NCBI GenBank assembly: GCA_018667995.1
Contig: JABIQT010000314.1
Location: forward strand, 1-6,939
Length of the DNA stretch: 6,939 nt
Source of the DNA: Candidatus Latescibacterota bacterium
GTDB lineage: Bacteria > JAAXHH01 > JABIQT01
Direction: 5' to 3'
This document shows positions 1 through 6,609 of the stretch, in pieces. The notes under the pieces were generated by a model. It had not been told where the DNA came from, searched no databases, and saw only the letters and a program-made list of their open reading frames with translations. Numbering within the stretch: the first letter of the stretch is position 1; each line of letters begins with the position of its first letter. The position numbers and the translations under genes were made by a program.

Positions 1-2744
1 GCCTGTAGCCAGTTCTCCCCGATACCCATTTCCACCACGACCGGCACCTTCATCGGTAAGGCAGTGCGCATGCACTCCTCAATCATTGCAGGGGCCGTAT
101 CCTGTTCCGATCGGTGCAGGTCGAACACCAGTTCATCATGGACCTGCAGAAGCATGCGTGTTTTCATGCTCTTTTCGCGTATTTCACGATGAATTCTGAC
201 CATGGCTATCTTTATGAGGTCGGCTGCGGTGCCCTGAATTCTCGAGTTGATAGCATTTCTCTCCTCGCCGCGTTTGGTGGTACCGTTTGCGGAATTTATA
301 TCTCGAAGGTAACGTCTTCGGCCCGTTAGCGTCTGAACGTATCCATTGTCCTCGGCAAACTTCACGGTTTCCTTCATGTAGTTCACCGTACCCGGGTACT
401 TGGAGAAATACTGATCAATTAACTCCTGTGCCTGTCCGCGCGTGATATTAAGGCGTTCGCTCAAGCCGAAAGCGGAGATACCGTAGATAATGCCAAAGTT
501 CACCGTTTTTGCGCGGCGCCGCATTTCGGCAGTGACATCTTCGGTATCCACCTCGTAAATTTTCATGGCTGTGGCAGAATGAATGTCCTCTTCATTCAAG
601 AACGTTTCCATGAGCCCCTCGTCCTGACTGAGTTCCGCCGCGATTCGAAGCTCGATCTGCGAATAGTCAGCTGCCAGGAGTAAATATTCGTCACTTCTAG
701 GCACGAAAGCTTTTCGTATTTCCTGGCCCATATCGGTCCGAATGGGGATCGTCTGCAGATTGGGATTGGAAGACTGAATTCGGCCAGTAGCAATGGAAGC
801 TTGATCGTAGTATGTGTGAACACGTCCGGTCTGTGAAAAAACAGATCCAGGAAGCTGGCTCACATATACCGAGTTGAGCTTTGTACACATACGGTAGTGC
901 ATAATCCGTTCTGCGATTTCGTGGCGTTCGGCCAATCGTCGCAAGACGGTCTCGTCCGTTTTGTACTGACCTGATTTAGCGGTGCGCTTGGCTTTTGGAT
1001 CGAGCTTTAGTTTATCGAATAGGACGGTTCCGAGCTGTTTGGGGGAGTTCAAGTCCACCTGTTCGCCGGCCAGTTCCGTGATACGATCGGCAGCCAAGCG
1101 GGCTTCTTTGTTCAGAAGCTCGCCTAGGGCTGCAAGCTGTGATACGTCCATTCGAACGCCCTCGTGTTCCATTTCAACCAGGACGGAAATAAGCGGGCAT
1201 TCGATGTCGCCAAAGACGGTGGTCTGCGCCATCTCTTCGATCTTGGGTCGCAAGACGGCTGCAAGCTGCAGCGTAATATCCGCGTCCTCAGCCGCGTAGT
1301 CGACCACCTGTTCCACCGGTACTTCCTTCAAGGTCCTTTGTTCATCGCCTTTTTCACCGATGAGTTCGGATATGGACTGCGGAGCATAGTTCAACAACGC
1401 CTGGGAAAGATAGTCCATGGTTCGCCGCAAATCTGGTACGGTCAGATAGGCCGCCAACATGGTATCAAAAACGCGACACTGCACAGACACACCGTGCCAT
1501 CGAAGCACACTGAAATCGAACTTGAGATGATGCCCCACGATCTCCCGCTCAGGGTCTTCCAGGATTGGGCGGAAGCGCTCGAGCACCTCCAGAACCCCCA
1601 ACCTGTCCTCCGGTACCGGCCAATAGTAAGCCTTGTGTGGATTCAGGGCGATGGCAATGCCAAGGATATCGCATGACTTGACATCGAGTCCCGTCGTTTC
1701 CAAGTCGAAGCAGAAACTCTTGGACTCTCTGATCGCTTTCAGCAGCTCGGTCTGGGCCCCTATAGTCTCCACGCACTGATAATCATGCACCACATCCTTC
1801 ATGGTTTTCAACTCGGCCATCTCACCTTCTTCGCCTGTACTCACCGCCATGCGAGGCACCGCTGAGAACCTGTCACCGAATAGGCGTTTACCCAGCGTGC
1901 TGAACTCCAGCTCTACAAAAAGAGTCTTGAGTTTTTCCTCGTCCCAATCCTTCAGGGCGAGGTCGGCCGGCGACATCTCCACCGGAACCTCACGCTCAAT
2001 TACGACCAGCTTCTTGGACAAGAGGGCGAGCTCCTTGTTTTCTTCGAGGCGCTCCTTTTGCTTGCCCTTGAGGTCGCCGGTATTCTCAAGCAGGTTTTCG
2101 ACACTTCCATATTGTGCAATTAACTTCTGTGCTGTCTTCTCGCCCACTCCGGGCACACCAGGAATGTTGTCGCTGGCATCGCCCATGAGACCAAGAATGT
2201 CTATGACCTGTTCTACGCGTTCGATACCCCACTTCTCGCATATCTCTTTGACTCCCATGGTCTCCATATTATCCCCGGAACCCCCAGGTTTACACATAAA
2301 CGTGTTCTCGTCCACCAGTTGGCCATAATCCTTGTCTGGCGTCACCATATAGGTCGTAAAGCCATCCTCCTCAGCCTGCTTAGCGAGGGTTCCTATCACA
2401 TCGTCCGCTTCCCAGCCAGGCATTCTTATCACCGGGATGTTGAAAGCTTCGAACAAACGAAACACAAATGGCAAAGCAGTGCGAATATCCTCGGGCATGG
2501 ATTCCCGCTGAGCTTTGTATTCCTTGAACATTTTATGTCGATGTGTGGGTTCCGGTGTATCGAATACGGCCGCGATGTGGGTGGCACCAGCCTTATCGAT
2601 GATGCCCATGATGGTGTTTGTGAGCACCATGATCATGGATGTGTTGATGCCGGTTGACGTCATCCTGGGATTGCGAATCATGCCGAAATGTGCACGGTAG
2701 GCAAGTGCCATACCGTCCAGCAGGAATAGCGTTTTATCAGCCAT
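1..2744 (-). CDS. polA: DNA polymerase I (5'-nuclease, 3'-5' exonuclease and polymerase domains), 3' end cut by window edge
   Basis: DNA polymerase I fills gaps, removes RNA primers and repairs DNA in the cytoplasm. The frame runs 914 codons from ATG at 2744 to the window edge, ending at GENWLQ; the family normally stops a few residues later. The start is supported by GGAG (2752-2755) 7 nt upstream. The N-terminal 5'-nuclease (about 1-290) keeps its acidic residues: D10, D62, E112/D114/D115, D137/D139, D189/D192, followed by the helix-hairpin-helix GVPGVGEKTA. The proofreading domain (about 315-505) keeps D347/E349 (FDLETT), D410 and Y483/D487 (YAAEDAD), but the usual Exo II Asn is His406 (GHHLKFD). 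The polymerase domain shows motif A DYSQIELR (D693), the O-helix R742/K746/F750/Y754, and motif C QVHDELVF (D870). It is divergent from the ank operon. Identification is secure. Confidence 0.98.
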   Translation of the reverse strand, partial: MADKTLFLLDGMALAYRAHFGMIRNPRMTSTGINTSMIMVLTNTIMGIIDKAGATHIAAVFDTPEPTHRHKMFKEYKAQRESMPEDIRTALPFVFRLFEAFNIPVIRMPGWEADDVIGTLAKQAEEDGFTTYMVTPDKDYGQLVDENTFMCKPGGSGDNMETMGVKEICEKWGIERVEQVIDILGLMGDASDNIPGVPGVGEKTAQKLIAQYGSVENLLENTGDLKGKQKERLEENKELALLSKKLVVIEREVPVEMSPADLALKDWDEEKLKTLFVELEFSTLGKRLFGDRFSAVPRMAVSTGEEGEMAELKTMKDVVHDYQCVETIGAQTELLKAIRESKSFCFDLETTGLDVKSCDILGIAIALNPHKAYYWPVPEDRLGVLEVLERFRPILEDPEREIVGHHLKFDFSVLRWHGVSVQCRVFDTMLAAYLTVPDLRRTMDYLSQALLNYAPQSISELIGEKGDEQRTLKEVPVEQVVDYAAEDADITLQLAAVLRPKIEEMAQTTVFGDIECPLISVLVEMEHEGVRMDVSQLAALGELLNKEARLAADRITELAGEQVDLNSPKQLGTVLFDKLKLDPKAKRTAKSGQYKTDETVLRRLAERHEIAERIMHYRMCTKLNSVYVSQLPGSVFSQTGRVHTYYDQASIATGRIQSSNPNLQTIPIRTDMGQEIRKAFVPRSDEYLLLAADYSQIELRIAAELSQDEGLMETFLNEEDIHSATAMKIYEVDTEDVTAEMRRRAKTVNFGIIYGISAFGLSERLNITRGQAQELIDQYFSKYPGTVNYMKETVKFAEDNGYVQTLTGRRRYLRDINSANGTTKRGEERNAINSRIQGTAADLIKIAMVRIHREIREKSMKTRMLLQVHDELVFDLHRSEQDTAPAMIEECMRTALPMKVPVVVEMGIGENWLQ

Positions 2745-2825
2745 GGCTGTTCTCCGAATAGTGTGGTCTATATCTGAGATTTTCTGGGAATTGGCGAATC
2801 GTTGCGGTCCTACTTCCAGTTCGTT

Positions 2826-2854
2826 ATTATATAGTCTGAAATCAGAATTGAAAA
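2826..2854 (-). promoter_or_regulatory. candidate sigma70-type promoter of polA
   Basis: On the minus strand a perfect -10 hexamer TATAAT (2826-2831) lies 17 bp from TTTTCA (2849-2854), which matches the TTGACA consensus at 4 of 6 positions. Transcription would begin near 2819, giving polA a 5' leader of about 75 nt before the ATG at 2744. The perfect -10 makes this the best promoter candidate upstream of polA, but it is inferred from sequence only. Confidence 0.5.
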
Positions 2855-2999
2855 CAGGAAACGCCGCTCCCCGGCGCGGACACTGACCTGGTACGTGTGA
2901 GATCTGGTTAAATATGTTACGCCAATTCATAGATATCGATACCAACCCGCTATTTCCTGCCCGCCAAAGATCCTCCACTTGGAGCTGCTCGGGTACATT

Positions 3000-3103
3000 C
3001 GTCCTGAGTGATACCATCCCGGTATAGGACGCCATTCAAAGACACAAGCGACGTGGTTCCAGGATGGCGTTATGGAGAAATCCATACCCCAACGTAGATT
3101 TTT
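3000..3103 (+). other. hairpin cluster, possible structured RNA
   Basis: Three local hairpins follow each other. The first is a bulged helix: CGTCCT (3000-3005) pairs with AGGACG (3026-3031), and after a 5-nt bulge ATACC (3011-3015) pairs with GGTAT (3021-3025) around loop ATCCC. The second is ACGCCAT (3029-3035) with ATGGCGT (3064-3070), which competes with the base of the first over 3029-3031. The third is a perfect TATGGA/TCCATA stem (3071-3086) closed by a GAAA tetraloop, followed 12 nt later by five Ts (3099-3103). CCATCC at 3014-3019 can also pair with GGATGG at 3062-3067, an alternative or pseudoknot contact. The strand is not determined; no clear promoter precedes it on plus. It could be chance folding. 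Confidence 0.25.
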
Positions 3104-3152
3104 GGTAACAGTCAGAAGTCACTCGTACTCTCTAAGGAACATCCACAGATTA

Positions 3153-3181
3153 TTGGTCACTGACCGCGAGGGTTCTATACT
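3153..3181 (+). promoter_or_regulatory. candidate promoter of the ank operon
   Basis: TTGGTC (3153-3158; TTG matches the -35 consensus) is 17 bp upstream of TATACT (3176-3181; 5 of 6 to TATAAT). Initiation near 3188 would give the first ank gene a leader of about 220 nt. The spacing is ideal and the -10 is good, but the -35 is weak. Confidence 0.4.
3155..3165. promoter_or_regulatory. palindrome GGTCA-C-TGACC over the putative -35, possible operator
   Basis: A perfect 5-bp inverted repeat with a 1-bp centre overlaps the -35 element of the candidate ank promoter, where a dimeric regulator could compete with RNA polymerase. A second dyad, TACTAG/CTAGTA (3178-3195, 6-nt spacer), straddles the -10 and the expected start site. 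No regulator gene is present in the window, so the operator role is inference from position alone. Confidence 0.25.
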
Positions 3182-3249
3182 AGCCGACACTAGTAAGAAA
3201 TGATCCACCAAGGACGGATCCGCATACGCTCACGATGGCTTTCCTGTTC

Positions 3250-3275
3250 ATGCGGGCAGGATCGAATGCCCGCAT
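3250..3275 (+). promoter_or_regulatory. 9-bp perfect hairpin in the ank operon leader
   Basis: ATGCGGGCA (3250-3258) pairs perfectly with TGCCCGCAT (3267-3275) around an 8-nt loop, the strongest hairpin in the intergenic region. The segment CAGGAT (3257-3262), part arm and part loop, could instead pair with ATCCTG (3279-3284), or its first five bases with TCCTG (3242-3246), so the element could switch between folds. There is no downstream T-run, so it is not a standard intrinsic terminator. It may stabilise the leader or act as a regulatory element; on DNA it could also be a protein-binding dyad. Confidence 0.4.
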
Positions 3276-3406
3276 ACCATCCTGTGCAACGGCGCGGAAG
3301 CACATTCGTGAGATATCAAGGCTCAGCAGATTACGCATTACGGAGAAGCAACATCATTCTTGGACCGAAATGTGCGCCATTTGTCCCAAAATCGAAGGAG
3401 TCATAA

Positions 3407-5092
3407 ATGAAGCAGAATCATCCACCCGATACATCCCAGATACAGGGCCGCTACCCCGACCGGGCCAAACGAATGGGGCCGTCGGATGAATTTGACGGCA
3501 CCGTTCCCCATTATGGCGCGGAGGTCGACGGAAAACTTGCCTGGGCAATGTTCAAAGCGGCGGCGGCCGGTGATATCGCGCTGATTAGAGAACTGATCGC
3601 TTATGATCCCGCTTTGCTGAACATTCAGAAGTGGTATGAATTTCCTGTCTATATGGCTGTGAGGAATGGACACGCAGACGTTGTCGAGGAAATGCTCTCC
3701 GCAGGCGCCGATCCCGGACTCTCGAATTACCTCTATTCTTCATGGCAAACGCTATTGAAGATTGCCAGGGAGCGGAAGTTTACGGACGTATTGCAGGTCC
3801 TGGAAGGGGAACTCACCCGGCGCTATAACTATCACTCTGACTTCCACCTGCTCCGTGATGCCATCAAGCATCGCGATTCACAGGATGTTGCGCAGGTCCT
3901 AAATCGCAGCCCGCATCTGGCGACATCGGCCGATGAATTTGGCGCCACCGCATTACACTGGGCAGCCTTGACCCGCCAGACTAGCCTCATCGATCACCTG
4001 CTGGATTCAGGAGCAATTATCGATGCGGTGCGCGCTGGCGGTTGCACACCTATCCACCTAGCCGTACGCGGTGATTACTGGTTTTCTAAGGAACGCATGA
4101 TGGGCAGAGCCATCCAGCACGGATGGGCCGTAGCTGGCTACCTGCTGGCAAGAGGCGCAGACTACTTCCTGACGATTGCCTGTGGATTGGGCGATCGAGA
4201 GCGGGTCACGGCCATCCTGACCGATGATCCTCTCGCTGCCAATCGGCTTGATTCCGCCCGTACGAGTCCGCTGCGAGCGGCGGCCGGCGAGGGATATACT
4301 GATATTGTGAGAGACCTTCTTGATGCAGGAGCTGATCCAAATCAGATGGAGGATCTAACAATCTGCGGAGGTCCCCTATTCGCCGCTTCGGCGGGCAACC
4401 ATTTGGACACAGCGAGACTGCTACTTGAGCGTGGTGCTCAGGCGCACGTCGGAGAAGATTCCAGTGGCACGGCTCTCTCCATAGTTGCGCATACCCATCC
4501 CGAGAGCTGTGGGCCCATGCAGGATCTCCTTCGATCCTTCGGAGCCGATGATGAACCGTGGGCCCTATCCGATGAGCAGATATCACAGAAACTTGACGAG
4601 AATCCAGATTCCGCAAAGGATCCGGAGATGATCAAACATATCCTACGCAGTGATGATGAAACGTTGATAGGCAGGCTCCTGGATAGCAGCCCTGGTGCCT
4701 TCCAGGTGCTTTCGGGCGAGGCGGTCACATCGTTACCAAAATCACCAGCGGCGGCCAAACGCATTATCGATGCCGGGATGGACATCAATCGCAGAGACTT
4801 CAACGGCTCCACGATGCTGTGGAACCATGCGTCCAAGGGAAACTTGGAGATCGTCCGCTTGCTCGCAGATGCGGGCGCAGAGATCAACGTGCTCGACGCC
4901 ATGGAAGGGAGTTCGCCCCTGGCGGCTGCCGCGAAAAACGGACATAAGGAGATGGTGCAGCTCTTGCTCTCTCTTGGTGCGGAAACGGAATTGGCCGATG
5001 GCCCCTGGGCTAAGCCTGCAAGCCTCGCTGAATGTTCCGAGCACGAGGATCTGGTTGATCTGCTCAAAGACCGAAAGGACTCGTCCAAATGA
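3407..5092 (+). CDS. large ankyrin-repeat protein (561 aa), first gene of a coupled pair
   Basis: A repeat protein built almost wholly of ankyrin units, expected to act as a cytosolic binding scaffold; the partner is unknown. The ATG at 3407 has an ideal AAGGAG (3395-3400) 6 nt upstream. After a polar, probably flexible N-terminus (1-43), roughly twelve ankyrin-like units are visible near 44-74, 78-103, 109-138, 146-174, 178-207, 210-252, 253-282, 286-311, 319-345, 353-380, 466-495, 500-528 and a degraded one at 532-555. Hallmarks include TALHWAAL, GCTPIHLAV, TSPLRAAAGEGYTDIV and LLDAGADPN. The unit at 210-252 carries an insertion of about a dozen residues (SKERMMGRAIQHG). Residues 383-445 do not fit the repeat and may separate two solenoids. 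No signal peptide, membrane helix or catalytic domain is seen. Its stop overlaps the start of the next ank gene. Confidence 0.93.
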   Translation: MKQNHPPDTSQIQGRYPDRAKRMGPSDEFDGTVPHYGAEVDGKLAWAMFKAAAAGDIALIRELIAYDPALLNIQKWYEFPVYMAVRNGHADVVEEMLSAGADPGLSNYLYSSWQTLLKIARERKFTDVLQVLEGELTRRYNYHSDFHLLRDAIKHRDSQDVAQVLNRSPHLATSADEFGATALHWAALTRQTSLIDHLLDSGAIIDAVRAGGCTPIHLAVRGDYWFSKERMMGRAIQHGWAVAGYLLARGADYFLTIACGLGDRERVTAILTDDPLAANRLDSARTSPLRAAAGEGYTDIVRDLLDAGADPNQMEDLTICGGPLFAASAGNHLDTARLLLERGAQAHVGEDSSGTALSIVAHTHPESCGPMQDLLRSFGADDEPWALSDEQISQKLDENPDSAKDPEMIKHILRSDDETLIGRLLDSSPGAFQVLSGEAVTSLPKSPAAAKRIIDAGMDINRRDFNGSTMLWNHASKGNLEIVRLLADAGAEINVLDAMEGSSPLAAAAKNGHKEMVQLLLSLGAETELADGPWAKPASLAECSEHEDLVDLLKDRKDSSK

Positions 5093-6120
5093 GCGAATTC
5101 ACTGAGGTGCTGATTACCGCTATTGAGTCAGACGACGAATCGAGAATACATGAATTGCTCAGGGATCACCCAAAGCTGAAAACTCATACGACCGAGGCAT
5201 TTGGCAGGCCAGTAAACCTGGTCTCATATGCCGCCCGAATGCACAAGTCTCTGGCGGTTCGATCCTTGCTCAAGGCTGGTTGCGAGGTCAACGACCCGGA
5301 TAGTAATCCCTTTGCCTTCACCACCATTGAAATCATGGAATTACTATATAGTAGCGGGGGAGTAGTTGAACGTGCCGCTAAGGGATATCACCCGATCCAG
5401 GCGGCTTGTGAGGACCTCGATACTGGAAAACTGAAGTGGTTGTTGGATCACGGCGCAAACCCTAGTAATGCGGACCACCCGCTGGAACTGGTGACGCACA
5501 CGTATAGCCGAAATGAAAACCAGAACGCCATGGCAGACCTTCTTATCAGCGGCGGGATTGAATCTGAAGACACCCCGGTTATGGATATGCACCGCGGACG
5601 ACTCGATTTGATCAGGGAAAAGGTCCGATCCCGACCTTCGCTCATCACCGATCGATTTGACAATCTTGCCACAGATATCTACCCCGTAGGAGGATCCTGG
5701 GGTGGCGCGTCACTGCACCGTACTTCTCTGCTGCACGCCTGTGTCGAATTTGGGGAACTTGAGGCCGTTCAGCTCGCGGTAGACCTGGGCGCAGATCTCG
5801 ATGCCCGCGGAGAACCTGATGGGGATGGTTTTGGCAATCAGACGCCCATATTTCATGCCGTCACATCGTTTCAGAACGTGTCTTTTCCAGTTCTGGAATG
5901 GCTCATATCCAAAGGGGCCGACCTATCAGCAACCGCGAACCTGCGGGTGCCACCGTTCTGGTCGGATCTGGACCGCGGCGATGTGCTGATGGAGAATGTC
6001 ACGCCTTTGGGATATGCACTGGCGTATCCCAACTACCACTATCGTTCTGAGTACAGGGAACCAACTAGTCCATTCCAGAATGTGGTTGATCTGCTTAGGA
6101 GTCATGGCGCTGCAGAATGA
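5089..6120 (+). CDS. ankyrin-repeat protein (343 aa), second gene of the coupled pair
   Basis: A second cytosolic ankyrin-repeat protein, function unknown. Its ATG lies inside the ATGA that ends the upstream ank gene, and AAGGA (5075-5079) is 9 nt upstream within that gene, so translation is probably coupled. Ankyrin-like helices are visible near residues 4-32, 42-70, 100-125, 133-158, 160-187, 210-238, 249-280 and 302-341. The clearest cores are TSLLHACVEFGELEAVQL with DLGADLDAR, QTPIFHAVTS, and VTPLGYALAYP. Many units are degenerate or have long loops, notably 188-209 and 281-300. The block TPVMDMHRGRLDLI (162-175) and the QTPIFHAVT core look like a particular ankyrin subfamily seen in environmental bacteria, rather than generic repeats; this is from memory and not searched. 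No signal peptide or membrane segment is present. It is probably a paralogue or partner of the upstream product. Confidence 0.92.
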   Translation: MSEFTEVLITAIESDDESRIHELLRDHPKLKTHTTEAFGRPVNLVSYAARMHKSLAVRSLLKAGCEVNDPDSNPFAFTTIEIMELLYSSGGVVERAAKGYHPIQAACEDLDTGKLKWLLDHGANPSNADHPLELVTHTYSRNENQNAMADLLISGGIESEDTPVMDMHRGRLDLIREKVRSRPSLITDRFDNLATDIYPVGGSWGGASLHRTSLLHACVEFGELEAVQLAVDLGADLDARGEPDGDGFGNQTPIFHAVTSFQNVSFPVLEWLISKGADLSATANLRVPPFWSDLDRGDVLMENVTPLGYALAYPNYHYRSEYREPTSPFQNVVDLLRSHGAAE

Positions 6121-6148
6121 ACGGAGCCTGTTTCCTTTCAATTGATCT

Positions 6149-6535
6149 TCAGTCATGCAGACAGCTGGTCACGCCCCGATTCGTTATCTGAAAGGAATTA
6201 CCCTCGGGATCCTTGCCCGTGCAGAACTGGAGCCCCTCATAGGGAGGGACATCTACGCTGTGTACCACGCCCATTTTTGCACCTTTCTTCATGAGTTCGC
6301 GTCGCGTGGCAGGTACGTCTTCGACGCCGAACGCAATGACAGTCCATGATTTTCCACGATCCGTTTGACGGCTGCCCCACTTGTGCAGCGCGATGGCACA
6401 CCCACCGGCATCCAATTCGGTCCAGTCGGCATTGGCGCCTGCCTTGACGGTACATCCCAGCACATTCGCATAGAAGGCGGAAACAGTCTCAATATCTTTT
6501 ACGTGTAACATCACACGCATCATTCTCGCAATCAT
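6149..6535 (-). CDS. VOC (glyoxalase/bleomycin-resistance fold) family protein, 128 aa
   Basis: A small single-unit protein of the vicinal oxygen chelate fold, whose members include lyases, dioxygenases and drug-binding proteins and usually act as dimers. The start at 6535 is preferred over an in-frame ATG at 6562 because AGGAG lies 5 nt before it and because it begins directly with MIARMMRVMLHVKD, the typical first strand. Two beta-alpha-beta modules are seen: residues 7-53 (LHVKDIETVSAFYANVLG, then ELDAGGCAIALH) and 63-118 (VEDVPATRRELMKKG, then KDPEGNSFQI). Possible metal ligands are H11 and H51; the last canonical position, often Glu in the DPxGN strand, is Gln116. So metal-dependent catalysis is uncertain and the substrate cannot be assigned. 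It converges on the ank operon, with 28 bp between stops and no terminator visible. Confidence 0.88.
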   Translation of the reverse strand: MIARMMRVMLHVKDIETVSAFYANVLGCTVKAGANADWTELDAGGCAIALHKWGSRQTDRGKSWTVIAFGVEDVPATRRELMKKGAKMGVVHSVDVPPYEGLQFCTGKDPEGNSFQITNRGVTSCLHD

Positions 6536-6540
6536 ATATA

Positions 6541-6545
6541 CTCCT
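6541..6545 (-). promoter_or_regulatory. ribosome binding site that fixes the VOC gene start
   Basis: AGGAG on the minus strand sits 5 nt before the ATG at 6535. The longer in-frame start at 6562 would place this site inside the coding region, so the shorter 128-residue product is favoured. Confidence 0.75.
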
Positions 6546-6609
6546 CGTCCAAAAGAATCCACGGTCTTCGTCTATTGAACTTCCGACACACTCCTTGCTG
6601 ACCAACCAG

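Larger units (their letters stand above)
2745..3406. other. non-coding divergent intergenic region between polA and the ank operon
   Basis: About 660 bp with no credible gene on either strand. The only open frames (for example 3200-3406 and 3235-3489, plus) have poor composition, no recognisable domain, and the second runs into the start of the ank gene. What it does hold is a polA promoter candidate, a cluster of short perfect hairpins at 3000-3103, an ank promoter candidate at 3153-3181, and a 9-bp hairpin at 3250-3275. Two short direct repeats were seen: ATACCATCC at 3011 and 3274, and CACTGACC at 2881 and 3158. Both could be chance. Another small hairpin is CTCC-ACTT-GGAG at 2973-2984. 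No tRNA or recognised riboswitch was found. Confidence 0.7.

Noticed and set aside
982-2657. Long plus-strand open frames opposite polA (982-1299, 1164-1676, 1801-2328, 2319-2657)
   Set aside because: They lie entirely over the minus-strand polA coding region, which has every family motif; their translations have shadow-like composition and no domain.
3071-3103. Intrinsic terminator made of the GAAA hairpin and the T-run
   Set aside because: The stem is AT-rich and the five Ts begin about 12 nt after it, too far for a standard terminator; kept only as part of a structured-RNA candidate.
3252-3274. tRNA T-arm-like look of the hairpin with loop GGATCGAA
   Set aside because: The loop has 8 nt and lacks the TTC-R-A pattern, and no acceptor, D or anticodon arms flank it.
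3200-3489. Two small plus-strand frames upstream of and into the first ank gene
   Set aside because: No ribosome binding site, no recognisable domain, and the 9-bp hairpin and ank start overlap them; more likely non-coding leader.
4206-5105. Open frames in other frames over the first ank gene (minus 4206-4616, 4438-5088, 4742-5044; plus 4695-5105)
   Set aside because: They overlap clear ankyrin coding sequence and show low-complexity, serine- or arginine-rich shadow translations without a domain or good ribosome binding site.
3407-6120. Ank proteins as immunity or antitoxin proteins of a polymorphic toxin or defence system
   Set aside because: No toxin, nuclease, secretion or mobile-element gene is visible in the window, so the idea has no supporting context.
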